IMG/VR virus record: IMGVR_UViG_3300047379_001393
Coordinates: 1 to 62,693 of that record
DNA from: a virus
Length of the DNA stretch: 62,693 nt
Reading direction: 5' to 3' (one strand)
In this document: piece after piece, positions 1 to 8,376 of the stretch
Position numbering within the stretch: position 1 is the stretch's first letter
How the letters are laid out: every line of letters starts with the position of its first letter
The notes under the pieces: model-generated
Databases searched by the model: none
Seen by the model: only the letters and a program-made list of their open reading frames with translations
Told to the model about the DNA's origin: nothing
Translations under genes and position numbers: made by a program

Positions 1-57
1 ATGTTCCATAAATACGGCTTAACTGATAAAGAAATCAACGAATTAAATCATAAATGA
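1..57 (+). CDS. C-terminal end of an upstream gene (partial)
   Basis: An open frame runs from the first base of the window to a TGA at 55-57 and encodes the short tail MFHKYGLTDKEINELNHK. The window cuts the gene, so the true start is outside. The stop overlaps the next start codon in an ATGA arrangement (54-57), which indicates translational coupling to the following glycan gene and the same transcription unit. The 18 visible residues are not enough to name a family. Confidence 0.5.
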   Translation: MFHKYGLTDKEINELNHK

Positions 58-863
58 TTGATAAAAAAATAGCCATATGCTTCAGAGGAAAGTGTCTTGA
101 CGAAAACATACATTGGGCTACAGGCGCGCCCAGGAAAACAGATTACAATAAAACTTTAATTTCCATAAGAAATAATTTAATAAAAACTAACCCACATTAC
201 AATTTTGATATATACTTGCACGGCTGGATATCCAAAGAAGCTGACCCAAACAAGATAGAGTCAGATTTTAATGCAAAAGCAAGTAAACTTGATAAACAGA
301 TAGACTTCTCTCCGTATTATAAAAGAATTAAAAATTATAGAGAAATATTACAATCCAGGTTTAGCCACTTACATAGAAAGAACCAATATTCTTACAATGA
401 TATAAATTTTTTTGATTATTTTAACAATATATTTTCATATGCATATAGCATATCTAACACAGTAAAATTAATAAGTCATCCCGAAAATTACGACTTAATA
501 ATAAATACTAGATACGATATAAATTTAACGCACACTGTCGAATTGGATTCCTTAAGTAGAGATAAAATCTATACAGATAATGTATCAGAAAATCACGGCC
601 CGCTATTCTACGGAGACTTTATCCATATATCAAAACCAAGCATTGGCATGAAGTGGAAAAGTTTCTTTGATTGCGTTTCAGAGAATATATTTCTTCAGAA
701 CGATTTTAAAACATGGGCAAAAAATATAATAAAGAACGGTGCATCAGGAAAAAAAGATCACGGCTTGTACTCTCCTCAAATGATATACTCCTACTTCTCC
801 CAAACACATACGCCACATAAAAGCGTTTTTCCAAAAATTAACTCAACACTTTTCAGATATTAA
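54..863 (+). CDS. hypothetical protein, glycosyltransferase-like context
   Basis: This 269-residue protein starts at an ATG overlapping the upstream stop (ATGA). No signal peptide or membrane segment is visible. The N-terminus (KKIAICFRGKCLD) looks like the first beta strand of a Rossmann-type fold, and a segment near residues 145-155 (YDLIINTRYDINLT) resembles the nucleotide-sugar/metal-binding region of small phage glycan proteins, but I cannot place it in a named family. It lies two bases upstream of a sugar nucleotidyltransferase fusion and heads a run of glycan genes, so a role in sugar transfer or glycan decoration is inferred from context only. Confidence 0.5.
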   Translation: MIDKKIAICFRGKCLDENIHWATGAPRKTDYNKTLISIRNNLIKTNPHYNFDIYLHGWISKEADPNKIESDFNAKASKLDKQIDFSPYYKRIKNYREILQSRFSHLHRKNQYSYNDINFFDYFNNIFSYAYSISNTVKLISHPENYDLIINTRYDINLTHTVELDSLSRDKIYTDNVSENHGPLFYGDFIHISKPSIGMKWKSFFDCVSENIFLQNDFKTWAKNIIKNGASGKKDHGLYSPQMIYSYFSQTHTPHKSVFPKINSTLFRY

Positions 864-865
864 TA

Positions 866-2287
866 ATGATAAAAGCAGTACTATTTGATCTAGATGGAGT
901 TCTTGTCGACTCAAGAGAAATGCATTACCTGGCGTTAAATAAAGCGCTAGAATATATAGATCCAAAATTTATAATCAAAAGAGAAGAGCATCTATCTACT
1001 TTTGACGGTTTACCAACAACAAGTAAACTTAATAAATTAACAGAAACAAAAGGTTTGCCAAAAGATCTTTACGATAAAGTATGGAAGCTTAAGCAAAAAT
1101 TTACAGTTGAAGCAATAAACGAGCAGTATTCTGTAGATGAGAGATTGTGCAGTATACTTAAAAATTTAAAGAAAAAAGGCATCAAGATGTGCGTTTGCTC
1201 TAATTCCATTAGGGAAACTACAAAAATGATACTTTTAAGAAAGGGACTTATAGAGTATATTGAATTTTTTATAACTAACGAAGACGTAAGAAATCCAAAA
1301 CCCAACCCCGAGATGTACTTGAGGGCAATGATACGACTTGAATTATCACCTAAAGAATGCGTTATAGTAGAAGATTCTCATGTTGGAAGGAAGGCGGCTA
1401 TACTATCAGGAGCTAATCTCTGCGCTGTGATAAATCCAAATGATGTCGAATTATCTAAAATAGAACATATTATACAGAAAGCAAATGATAAATCAAAATT
1501 TAACCCCAAATGGCAAGGAGGCAAAATGAACGTACTTATACCAATGGCTGGAGCGGGATCCAGATTCAAAAAAGCTGGATATACATTCCCTAAACCATTA
1601 ATTGAAGTCAGAGGCCAACCAATGATACAGGCGGTTGTCAATAATATAAATATTGACGCAAAACATATCTTTATAGTGCAAAAGGAACACTTTAAAAAGT
1701 ATAACCTAAAAGAAACTTTAAATGCAATATCACCAGGTTGTGATATCGTAATAGTAGAAGGAGTAACTGAAGGCGCAGCTTGCACGACCCTACTAGCTAA
1801 AGACCTAATAAATAACAATGAACCCTTATTGATAGCAAACTCAGATCAATTTGTAGAATGGGACAGCAATCAATTCATGTATTCAATGATAGGAGACACT
1901 ATTGACGGAGGTATACTAACATTCTATTCCACACATCCCAAATGGAGCTATGCAAAACTAAATGATGACGGTTTTGTTTCGGAGGTTCAAGAAAAAAAAC
2001 CTATAAGTGATAAGGCTACAGTAGGTATTTACTATTGGACAAAAGGCTCGGATTACGTAAAATACGCAGAGCAAATGATCCAAAATGACACAAGAGTAAA
2101 CAACGAGTTTTACGTATGCCCTGTTTATAATGAAGCGATTAAAGATAATAAAAAAATAAAAATCTTCGATATTCCTAAGATGTGGGGATTAGGAACCCCA
2201 GAAGATTTAAATTACTTCTTAGAGCATCAAGGAAAGGAAGATTCTGATCCGGATATGTGGGCAAATACTCCCAACCCTAATGAATAA
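866..2287 (+). CDS. HAD-family phosphatase fused to sugar nucleotidyltransferase
   Basis: This 473-residue protein has two domains. Residues 1 to about 205 are a HAD hydrolase: motif I DLDGVLVDS near residue 8 with the nucleophile Asp, a CSNS motif II, and a KPNPEMY and VEDSHVG pair for motifs III/IV. Residues from about 221 are a nucleotidyltransferase starting MNVLIPMAGAGSRF, with the glycine-rich NTP-binding loop and a KPL motif, as in sugar-1-phosphate nucleotidylyltransferases. By family knowledge such a fusion would dephosphorylate a sugar phosphate and activate a sugar-1-phosphate as an NDP-sugar. A strong internal ribosome site (AAGGAGG at 1515-1521) precedes an in-frame ATG at 1526, exactly at the second domain, so a free nucleotidyltransferase may also be made. 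The 3' end overlaps the cupin gene by 8 nt. The substrate cannot be told from sequence. Confidence 0.88.
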   Translation: MIKAVLFDLDGVLVDSREMHYLALNKALEYIDPKFIIKREEHLSTFDGLPTTSKLNKLTETKGLPKDLYDKVWKLKQKFTVEAINEQYSVDERLCSILKNLKKKGIKMCVCSNSIRETTKMILLRKGLIEYIEFFITNEDVRNPKPNPEMYLRAMIRLELSPKECVIVEDSHVGRKAAILSGANLCAVINPNDVELSKIEHIIQKANDKSKFNPKWQGGKMNVLIPMAGAGSRFKKAGYTFPKPLIEVRGQPMIQAVVNNINIDAKHIFIVQKEHFKKYNLKETLNAISPGCDIVIVEGVTEGAACTTLLAKDLINNNEPLLIANSDQFVEWDSNQFMYSMIGDTIDGGILTFYSTHPKWSYAKLNDDGFVSEVQEKKPISDKATVGIYYWTKGSDYVKYAEQMIQNDTRVNNEFYVCPVYNEAIKDNKKIKIFDIPKMWGLGTPEDLNYFLEHQGKEDSDPDMWANTPNPNE

Positions 2288-2606
2288 GTTTAACCTGAAA
2301 GAATTCACAAGAGGTTGGTTTGTTGGTAATTTTAATCCCTCGCTAATCAAGACCAACGATGTTGAAGTTGGAGTAAAGGAATATAAAGCTGGAGACTATG
2401 AAGAATTCCACCACCACAAGGTTTCAACAGAAATTACTTGCATTACAAAAGGAGAAGTGGAAATGAATGGAGCAAGATATAAGGCAGGAGATATTATTGA
2501 AATAAAACCGCTTGAAGGTACAGACTTCAAAGCTATTACAGACAGCCAAAACGTTGTGATTAAGATTCCTGGAGCAAATAACGATAAATACTTAGGCGAA
2601 GCATGA
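2280..2606 (+). CDS. cupin-fold protein (small sugar-metabolism type)
   Basis: This 108-residue protein has a single cupin domain. A metal-binding motif is visible as EEFHHHKVSTEITCITKGEV (two or three His and a Glu), with a second GDIIEIKPLEGTDF motif. Single-domain cupins next to nucleotidyltransferases often act as sugar isomerases, epimerases or sensors in phage and bacterial glycan loci. The gene overlaps the HAD-nucleotidyltransferase by 8 nt and the next gene by ATGA (2603-2606), so all are co-translated. The exact reaction is not determinable. Confidence 0.8.
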   Translation: MNKFNLKEFTRGWFVGNFNPSLIKTNDVEVGVKEYKAGDYEEFHHHKVSTEITCITKGEVEMNGARYKAGDIIEIKPLEGTDFKAITDSQNVVIKIPGANNDKYLGEA

Positions 2607-3025
2607 TTCTAGTATCTCATAGAGGAAATATTTCTGGACCAAACCCAGAAAACGAAAACCACCCAGATTACATAACAGAAGCTCTTTCGAGAGGATTTGA
2701 TGTGGAGGTGGATGTATGGGGAGATAAAGAATTATGGCTTGGCCATGATAAGCCTCAATATAAATGTCCTACTAGCTTCCTTATTAACAACTATCAAAAA
2801 TTATGGATTCATTGTAAAAACTTAGCAGCTATAGATATATTATCTGAGTTCAAGGTCTTAAATTATTTTTGGCATCAAAATGACGACTTTACCTTAACTT
2901 CTAAAAACTTTATATGGACATACCCAGGTAAGTATGTCTGCAATAAAAGTGTTTTAGTGATAGACGATGCAAGAGAATATGCAGGACCAATTTGTTTCGG
3001 GCTTTGTTCGGATTACCTCAAGTGA
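2603..3025 (+). CDS. glycerophosphodiester phosphodiesterase-like protein
   Basis: This 140-residue protein starts MILVSHRGNISGPNPENENH, matching the HRG...NPEN signature at the start of the GDPD TIM-barrel family. It is followed by VEVDVWGDKELWLGHD, which fits the E-x-D and H-D metal and catalytic residues of that family. At 140 residues it is about half the size of a usual GDPD, so it is a short family member or a specialised relative. It is coupled to the cupin gene (ATGA) and to the downstream gene (GTGA). In this glycan cluster it could cleave a phosphodiester in a surface polymer; this is inference. Confidence 0.7.
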   Translation: MILVSHRGNISGPNPENENHPDYITEALSRGFDVEVDVWGDKELWLGHDKPQYKCPTSFLINNYQKLWIHCKNLAAIDILSEFKVLNYFWHQNDDFTLTSKNFIWTYPGKYVCNKSVLVIDDAREYAGPICFGLCSDYLK

Positions 3026-3888
3026 ATGATACAAATATATTTTCTAAAAAATATTTCGACCATAATTATCATTTAAGTTATAGTCAAAGATTTTATCATA
3101 AATTCCTAACCTCATACTTATTAAGTATGGAGAGTTATATCGAAACTGTCTCCATAATTATTCAAGGAAAATTAAACAAAAGATCCATAGATACTATACC
3201 AGAATACTTAAAATACGGAGAAGTAATTGTTAGCTGCTGGGAAAATGACGACCTTTCTATGCTAGATAAGTATAAAGATAAAATTAAAATTATCGTAAAC
3301 AAATATTCAAGCGCAAAAACCAAGCAAAAAAAAACAGGAAGTCAAGCTCCTTGGATTTTTCAAAATTTAACAACACTAAATGGATTAAAGGTTGCTAATG
3401 GTTATCTATGTATTAAATTAAGATCGGACGAGAGCTACCCAGTGCTAGATCCATTAATAAATAAATTTAAATACAATAGAGACACAAAAGATCCAAGTAC
3501 AAATTTATATAATCACAATAAAATAATAACATCCAACATTTATTTTAGGAACGACAGGCACAGCAAATTTCATCCATCTGATCATATAATAGCTGGAACA
3601 AAAAACCGTATGTTAGAGTCATTTAAACTATCCAACACGTACTGCTATAAACCACACACTGAATTTCCAGAACAATTAATTGCACATGCAGTTATAAATA
3701 GTTACATAGACCCTATATTAAAAAAAACAAACAAAGCTAACCTTCAAAATTCCAAAGAGCTAATGAAAAAACATTTTGATATAATCAGAATAAGAGATCT
3801 ACCCAATCATGTATGGACTTCCAGCTATCGAAAATATGACGCTCTATACAATGAGGAAGATTGGTGCCATGATATAAATTCTATATAA
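3022..3888 (+). CDS. WavE-like lipopolysaccharide synthesis protein
   Basis: The most plausible start is GTG at 3022, whose GTGA overlaps the upstream stop. The frame stays open upstream to a TTG at 2992, but that stretch lies wholly inside the previous gene. The protein is about 288 residues. From about residue 35 it reads ESYIETVSIIIQGKLNKRS and then EYLKYGEVIVSCWEND, typical of the start of WavE-family proteins (Vibrio LPS core synthesis). A KLRSDE motif in the middle may be the sugar/metal-binding region. It ends the first part of the glycan cluster, and a promoter for the next gene follows at once. WavE proteins are thought to be glycosyltransferases, though the reaction is poorly characterised. 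Confidence 0.72.
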   Translation: MNDTNIFSKKYFDHNYHLSYSQRFYHKFLTSYLLSMESYIETVSIIIQGKLNKRSIDTIPEYLKYGEVIVSCWENDDLSMLDKYKDKIKIIVNKYSSAKTKQKKTGSQAPWIFQNLTTLNGLKVANGYLCIKLRSDESYPVLDPLINKFKYNRDTKDPSTNLYNHNKIITSNIYFRNDRHSKFHPSDHIIAGTKNRMLESFKLSNTYCYKPHTEFPEQLIAHAVINSYIDPILKKTNKANLQNSKELMKKHFDIIRIRDLPNHVWTSSYRKYDALYNEEDWCHDINSI

Positions 3889-3895
3889 AAAATAG

Positions 3896-3923
3896 TTGAT
3901 AAAATAAATACAGGACATATAAT
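3896..3923 (+). promoter_or_regulatory. sigma70-type promoter for the gene at 3932
   Basis: TTGATA (3896-3901), a 16 bp spacer and TATAAT (3918-3923). The ATG at 3932 begins 8 nt after the -10 box, so the transcript should start at or next to the start codon (leaderless). A palindrome covers the -10 box. Confidence 0.65.
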
Positions 3924-3930
3924 CCTGTAT
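3908..3930. promoter_or_regulatory. operator-like inverted repeat over the -10 box
   Basis: Two perfect 8-bp arms, ATACAGGA (3908-3915) and TCCTGTAT (3923-3930), are separated by 7 nt that contain most of the TATAAT box. The position over the -10 region suits a repressor operator. An RNA hairpin role is less likely because transcription should start at about its right edge. Confidence 0.5.
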
Positions 3931-3931
3931 C

Positions 3932-4501
3932 ATGAGTATTTCACTTTACAAACCAAATAGTAAAAATACAGGCTGCGCCTTTAATTTTAAAATAGGAGTA
4001 AATAAAAGCAGAGAACCTGTTATTTACGCCAGTGCAATTCAGCAATATAGTTGGGACGACAAAAAGAAGACGGGAAATTTTTCTGGAAACGGTAGTGACC
4101 CAGACAAGAGAATTAATTTAAAATTTACAGAATTCGAAATTGGCGGAATAATAAGCTCGTTCAAGCATAGAAACGATTTTTCAACCTTCCATTCTTTTGA
4201 GGATAATAAAACATCAATTAAATGCACGCCTTGGGATAAGAAAACAAAAGTAAAGCAGGGCGATAAAGATGCGTGGATAACATTACCAGCATTTGGTATT
4301 AACGTTACAAGAAACGGTAATCAGATCTTTAGGATACCCCTAGAACCCGGTGAGGTAGAAAATTTATCTCAATTTTTCTATTTTTACTTATCTGAATTAT
4401 ACAAGCATAGAAGAAAAGAAGAGATTAAAAGGCTTAAAGAATCAAGACCCTCAAGTCCACAAGTTAGTTCTAGCTCAAGTGGCCAAGAGGCTCCTTTTTA
4501 A
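3932..4501 (+). CDS. putative single-stranded DNA-binding protein
   Basis: This 189-residue soluble protein has a basic, aromatic-rich body of about 150 residues (for example INLKFTEFEIGGIISSF and GKINVTR-like strands), a charged linker (YKHRRKEEIKRLKE) and a low-complexity Ser-rich tail ending GQEAPF. The order of compact beta-rich domain, flexible Ser-rich linker and terminal Pro-Phe resembles single-stranded DNA-binding proteins, whose C-terminal tip recruits partners, but the tip here has only one acidic residue. It could equally be a PC4/Whirly-like nucleic-acid binder. It has its own promoter with an operator-like palindrome inside an operon of glycan genes, which suggests separate regulation. 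The stop overlaps the next ATG (TAATG). Confidence 0.4.
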   Translation: MSISLYKPNSKNTGCAFNFKIGVNKSREPVIYASAIQQYSWDDKKKTGNFSGNGSDPDKRINLKFTEFEIGGIISSFKHRNDFSTFHSFEDNKTSIKCTPWDKKTKVKQGDKDAWITLPAFGINVTRNGNQIFRIPLEPGEVENLSQFFYFYLSELYKHRRKEEIKRLKESRPSSPQVSSSSSGQEAPF

Positions 4502-6408
4502 TGAAAAAGAAAAAGGTACTAATTCATAGTAATCACTGTAAAGCTTATACAGGTTTCGGTAAGAATGCCAAAAATATCTTACTTCATTTACATAAAACTG
4601 GTAAGTATGAAATTATAGAATTTGCTAATGGAAAAAGATGGGGAGATCCATCCTTAAAATTATTACCCTGGAAATCTCAAGGGTCATTACCTAGCGACCC
4701 ATCAACCTTACAAAAGATAAATCAAGATCAAGCACTAGCTCGAAACGCTGGCTACGGCGGACAAACAATTGATAAAATCATAGAACAAGAAAAACCAGAT
4801 CTATACATAGGCGTAGAAGACATATGGGCTTTCTCTGGGTATACCAGTAGAAAATGGTGGAATAAAATAAATTGCATGATATGGACAACGCTTGATAGCC
4901 TACCCATTCTACCAGAAGCAGTAAACAACGCATCTAAAATTAAAAATTATTTTACGTGGTCTTCATTTGCGTCAAAATCTTTAAACAAATCAGGACATGA
5001 TCATGTAAAAACTCTCCACGGAGCAGTTGATGACACTAATTTCTACAAACTAAGTGAAGATAAAAGAATAAATCTTAGAAATAAAAATAATATAGATCAA
5101 AACGACTTTATTATCGGTTTTGTTTTCAGAAATCAATTAAGAAAATCCGTACCTAATCTACTTGAAGGTTACAAAACATTTTGCAAACAAAATCCTGAGT
5201 GCAAAGCTAAACTACTACTGCACACACATTGGAAAGAAGGCTGGGACATACCTAGACTAATAGAAGAAAAAGGTATTGATCCAAAAAATATTTTAACCAC
5301 ATATGTTTGCGAGCACTGTAAGAATTTTGAAATCAAACCTTACGAAGAGGAAAAGAAAGACTGTAAATTATGTGGGGCAGAAAAAAGCCAAGTTACACCA
5401 AATACTAAATTAGGAGTAACCGAAGAACAGTTAAATGAAATTTATAACTTGATGGATGTATACTGCCACCCATTTACCAGTGGTGGTCAAGAAATACCAA
5501 TCCAAGAAGCTAAATTAGCAGAGTTAATTACTTTAGTCACAAACTATAGTTGTGGAGAAGATTGTTGCACTGAAGACAGCGCAGGTCTTCCATTAAACTG
5601 GTCAGAGTATAGAGAGCCCGGCACTCAATTCATTAAGGCTAGTACTAAACCAGAAAGTATCGCAAGTCAACTCAAAAAAGTCTATAAAATGAAAAAATCG
5701 AAAAGGCTAGAGCTTGGCAGGTTAGCAAGAGAATTCGTAATCAAAAATTATAGCGTTAATTCTGTAGGTAAGCAATTAGAATCAATAATAGACAGTATGC
5801 CTGAAGTCGACTGGGATTTTGACTTTAAACCAATAGAAAAAAACCCTCATTATGAACCACCACAAATTAAAAATGATGGAGATTTCATTAAAGATATATA
5901 CATAAACATCCTACAACTTGAAGTTTCTGAATCAGACGAAGGCTTCAAGCACTGGATGCAAAGACTATCTTCTGATATGTCTCGAGATGATGTACTTAAT
6001 CATTTCAGAAAAGTAGCTCTAAACGAAAATAAGAAATCAGAAAAAATAGACTTTAAAGATATTCTAGATAAAAACGATGAAGACAATAGATTATTATTCT
6101 GCATGCCCGAGAGTATAGGTGATATATATATGTGCACATCTTTATTAAAAAATATAAAACAATTATATCCAAAATATAATATCTATTTTGCAACAAAACC
6201 TGAGTACTTTCAAATACTAGAAGGTAATCCTTATATACATAAAGTAATCCCTTATAGTAAAGCTCTAGATAACTTACCTGCAATGGAAGGACAATCGCAT
6301 CATAAAGGCTTTTTTGAAATAGCCTTTCTACCTTTTATAGGAACCCAAAGAATATTAAATTATATGCACAACGGAAAAGATAAAATACAATTTGACTTAT
6401 GCACCTAA
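4501..6408 (+). CDS. multidomain glycosyltransferase: GT4, linker domain and N-terminal half of GT9
   Basis: This is a 635-residue protein. Residues 1 to about 430 are a GT4-type (GT-B fold) glycosyltransferase, with a glycine-rich N-terminal loop (AYTGFGKNAKNILLHL) and a C-terminal nucleotide-sugar site (HPFTSGGQEIPIQEAKLAE, an E-x7-E type motif). A Cys4 zinc-ribbon-like insert (CEHC and CKLC, about residues 270-292) sits inside it. Residues about 455-510 (IYINILQLEVSESDEGFKHW) resemble the short helical DUF4214 repeat. From about residue 530 (LLFCMPESIGDIYMCTSLL) it reads like the N-terminal Rossmann half of a GT9 heptosyltransferase, but the frame ends at TAA 6406-6408. The other half lies in the next ORF. 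It probably adds several sugars to one glycan. Confidence 0.8.
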   Translation: MKKKKVLIHSNHCKAYTGFGKNAKNILLHLHKTGKYEIIEFANGKRWGDPSLKLLPWKSQGSLPSDPSTLQKINQDQALARNAGYGGQTIDKIIEQEKPDLYIGVEDIWAFSGYTSRKWWNKINCMIWTTLDSLPILPEAVNNASKIKNYFTWSSFASKSLNKSGHDHVKTLHGAVDDTNFYKLSEDKRINLRNKNNIDQNDFIIGFVFRNQLRKSVPNLLEGYKTFCKQNPECKAKLLLHTHWKEGWDIPRLIEEKGIDPKNILTTYVCEHCKNFEIKPYEEEKKDCKLCGAEKSQVTPNTKLGVTEEQLNEIYNLMDVYCHPFTSGGQEIPIQEAKLAELITLVTNYSCGEDCCTEDSAGLPLNWSEYREPGTQFIKASTKPESIASQLKKVYKMKKSKRLELGRLAREFVIKNYSVNSVGKQLESIIDSMPEVDWDFDFKPIEKNPHYEPPQIKNDGDFIKDIYINILQLEVSESDEGFKHWMQRLSSDMSRDDVLNHFRKVALNENKKSEKIDFKDILDKNDEDNRLLFCMPESIGDIYMCTSLLKNIKQLYPKYNIYFATKPEYFQILEGNPYIHKVIPYSKALDNLPAMEGQSHHKGFFEIAFLPFIGTQRILNYMHNGKDKIQFDLCT

Positions 6409-7580
6409 TAGAACAATATGCACTATCTTGCGGCGTTAAAATTGATAAGCCTCATATAGAAACCTCATTTTTCCCAGTTTCTTCGGAAAAATATATTACC
6501 ATACATGCTAGTAGCGGAATGGAGTCAAAAAACTATGATTACTATAATGATGTTATAGAAATGATACATCCATACCTCAAAGAAAATAATATAAACATCA
6601 TACAAATAGGTTCTAAAGATGATGAGAAATTAAATAATTGCGAACATCTAAATGGTTCAACGACGATAAGGCAAACTGCGCATGTTATACAAAACAGTTT
6701 ACTTCATTTTGGTAACGATTCATTCTCCACCCATGTTGCTTCTGGATTTAATAAAAAAATTGTTTGTCTGTATGGAATTCTATACAAAGAATGTTGTGGC
6801 CCATACTGGGGAGATAAAACAAATCATGTACTACTTGAATCTCACAGAAATGGATCGAAAGCTTCTTTTTCGAATAAAGAGTTTCCGAAATCTGTTAATT
6901 TAATAAAACCAGAAGAAGTTGCAAGAGGTGTGTTAGATTTATTAGATATAGAGAACCAACTTCACAATATAGAAACTATACACATAGGAAAAGGTTACCA
7001 CGTTCCTTCTTTGTCCGTAGTACCTAACCATATAATGCCTTCTAATTTTGCTCCTGGACAACCTGTTAATATATGGGGTCATGAGTTTTTTGATGAGCAA
7101 AACATTATGCAATGGGCTTATAATAGAAAATGTAACATCTTTCTCGATCAACCCATGTCAGTCAAGTACTTAAATATTATACGCAATAACATAAACCAAA
7201 TCAATTATTACGTATCCAAAGATACAGACCCAAAATACTTTAAAGTACTAGAAAGGGGCGGAGTGAAATTTAAATTAATATGCAAAGAAGAAGAGAGCTT
7301 GAATGATCTGCGACTTAAATTTTTCGATTGGGACATTCATTTTATACAAAAAACAACAAAAAAAGATGTTGACAATGTAAAAAAACTATGTAATAATACT
7401 CGTTATCAAAGTAAGATACAAATTATATCAAACGCAAAAATATATAACAGTAAAGCTGCATGGAAAAATGACGTGCAAAATAGCGATACAGTTATAGATT
7501 GCCCAGAGTTCTGGGAACAAATAAACTCAATTAAACTTTATAACGAAAAACAATATGACGACAAAAACAGCAACAGATAA
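6399..7580 (+). CDS. C-terminal half of GT9 heptosyltransferase-like domain plus unknown C-terminal domain
   Basis: This 393-residue protein starts at an ATG that overlaps the upstream stop by 10 nt. Residues 1 to about 185 continue a GT9 fold in the right place: an interdomain strand (YITIHASSG), a substrate-site segment (NIIQIGSKDDEK) and the conserved DSFSTHVASGFNKKIVCLYG region of GT9 enzymes. Residues about 190-393 are a second globular part (NIWGHEFFDEQNIMQW and following) that I do not recognise. Together with the end of the upstream ORF it makes one GT9 unit, so this is either a true gene fission held together by coupling or a frameshift. The 3' end overlaps the next gene by 26 nt. 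Confidence 0.75.
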   Translation: MHLIEQYALSCGVKIDKPHIETSFFPVSSEKYITIHASSGMESKNYDYYNDVIEMIHPYLKENNINIIQIGSKDDEKLNNCEHLNGSTTIRQTAHVIQNSLLHFGNDSFSTHVASGFNKKIVCLYGILYKECCGPYWGDKTNHVLLESHRNGSKASFSNKEFPKSVNLIKPEEVARGVLDLLDIENQLHNIETIHIGKGYHVPSLSVVPNHIMPSNFAPGQPVNIWGHEFFDEQNIMQWAYNRKCNIFLDQPMSVKYLNIIRNNINQINYYVSKDTDPKYFKVLERGGVKFKLICKEEESLNDLRLKFFDWDIHFIQKTTKKDVDNVKKLCNNTRYQSKIQIISNAKIYNSKAAWKNDVQNSDTVIDCPEFWEQINSIKLYNEKQYDDKNSNR

Positions 7581-8376
7581 TTCCGTAACATTCGAATCAG
7601 AAGTCTCAGTAAAACAAGCTCAAAAGTCAATACCTAAAAAATATGTAAACGGCCCAGGGCGTTTTTGTCGAAATGAATTCGGCCTACTAAATGAAGTGAG
7701 TTATGACTTTGATGAAGACGGTTCCGTTAACTGGAGGTCAATGATTAAAGATGAGCACTTATTTCCAAATAAGTCGTGGTTTGATCTTCGCAAGAAAGAT
7801 GTGCCAAGAAGTATTGATGGGCTTAAAGATCATCAACTACTAATTAAACTTTCCGGAATTAAAGAACTTGCTAAACTCAGAGGTTTTTCTGACGTTTCCT
7901 ATGAAGTAGTTAAATGTGAGCCCGATCATGTAGCTGTAATTTGTAGAGTTACATTTTTACCCAACTACGAAACAGGAAGTAAAACGGTAACCTTTCAAGA
8001 TATGGCAAACGCTACACTCAATAACACAAGCAGCTTCGCAACTAAATTCCTAGAAACTATTGCGTGTAATCGAGCTTTTGTTCGTTGTGTCAGAAACTTC
8101 CTCAATGTACATATTGTTGGTGATGATGAAATAGATAAGTCATCTAACAATAGTAATACCCAAGTTAATATATCGGCATCATTAACTCCATACTCAATGA
8201 TAGAAAACTTAGCTAAAGATAAACTAAGTTGTTCTAACTTCGAAGAATTCAAAGTTGTCCTTAGAGACTGGTGGGCTTCAGGTAAATATAAAAACGATGA
8301 AGTCAAAAACTGGAATGAGTACTCAGATATTCCTGCAACACAAGCAAGAATATTAATGAAAGTAATTAACAGTTAG
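7555..8376 (+). CDS. hypothetical protein, possibly a Rad52-like single-strand annealing protein
   Basis: This 273-residue protein has no membrane segment. A central part has a conserved-looking order: GIKELAKLRGFSDVSYEV, then VAVICRVTFLP, then FATKFLETIACNRAFVRCVRNFL and an acidic HIVGDDEID. The order of curved strands followed by an Ala/Arg helix is reminiscent of Rad52/Sak-type annealing proteins, where a K-x-x-E...T/N-x-A-x-x-R-x-x-R helix follows, but the likeness is weak and I would not assign it firmly. It ends convergently with the S74 gene, overlapping it by 11 nt, and no terminator is visible between them. It is the last gene of the left plus-strand block. Confidence 0.4.
   Translation: MTTKTATDNSVTFESEVSVKQAQKSIPKKYVNGPGRFCRNEFGLLNEVSYDFDEDGSVNWRSMIKDEHLFPNKSWFDLRKKDVPRSIDGLKDHQLLIKLSGIKELAKLRGFSDVSYEVVKCEPDHVAVICRVTFLPNYETGSKTVTFQDMANATLNNTSSFATKFLETIACNRAFVRCVRNFLNVHIVGDDEIDKSSNNSNTQVNISASLTPYSMIENLAKDKLSCSNFEEFKVVLRDWWASGKYKNDEVKNWNEYSDIPATQARILMKVINS

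Noticed and set aside
2992-3022. TTG start at 2992 for the WavE-like gene
   Set aside because: The 30 nt lie inside the upstream gene; the GTG at 3022 makes a GTGA junction like others in the operon.
6390-6410. Programmed -1 frameshift joining the two GT9 halves
   Set aside because: The window between the stops (6396-6408) has no X-XXY-YYZ slippery site or downstream structure; an ATG for stop-start reading is present instead.
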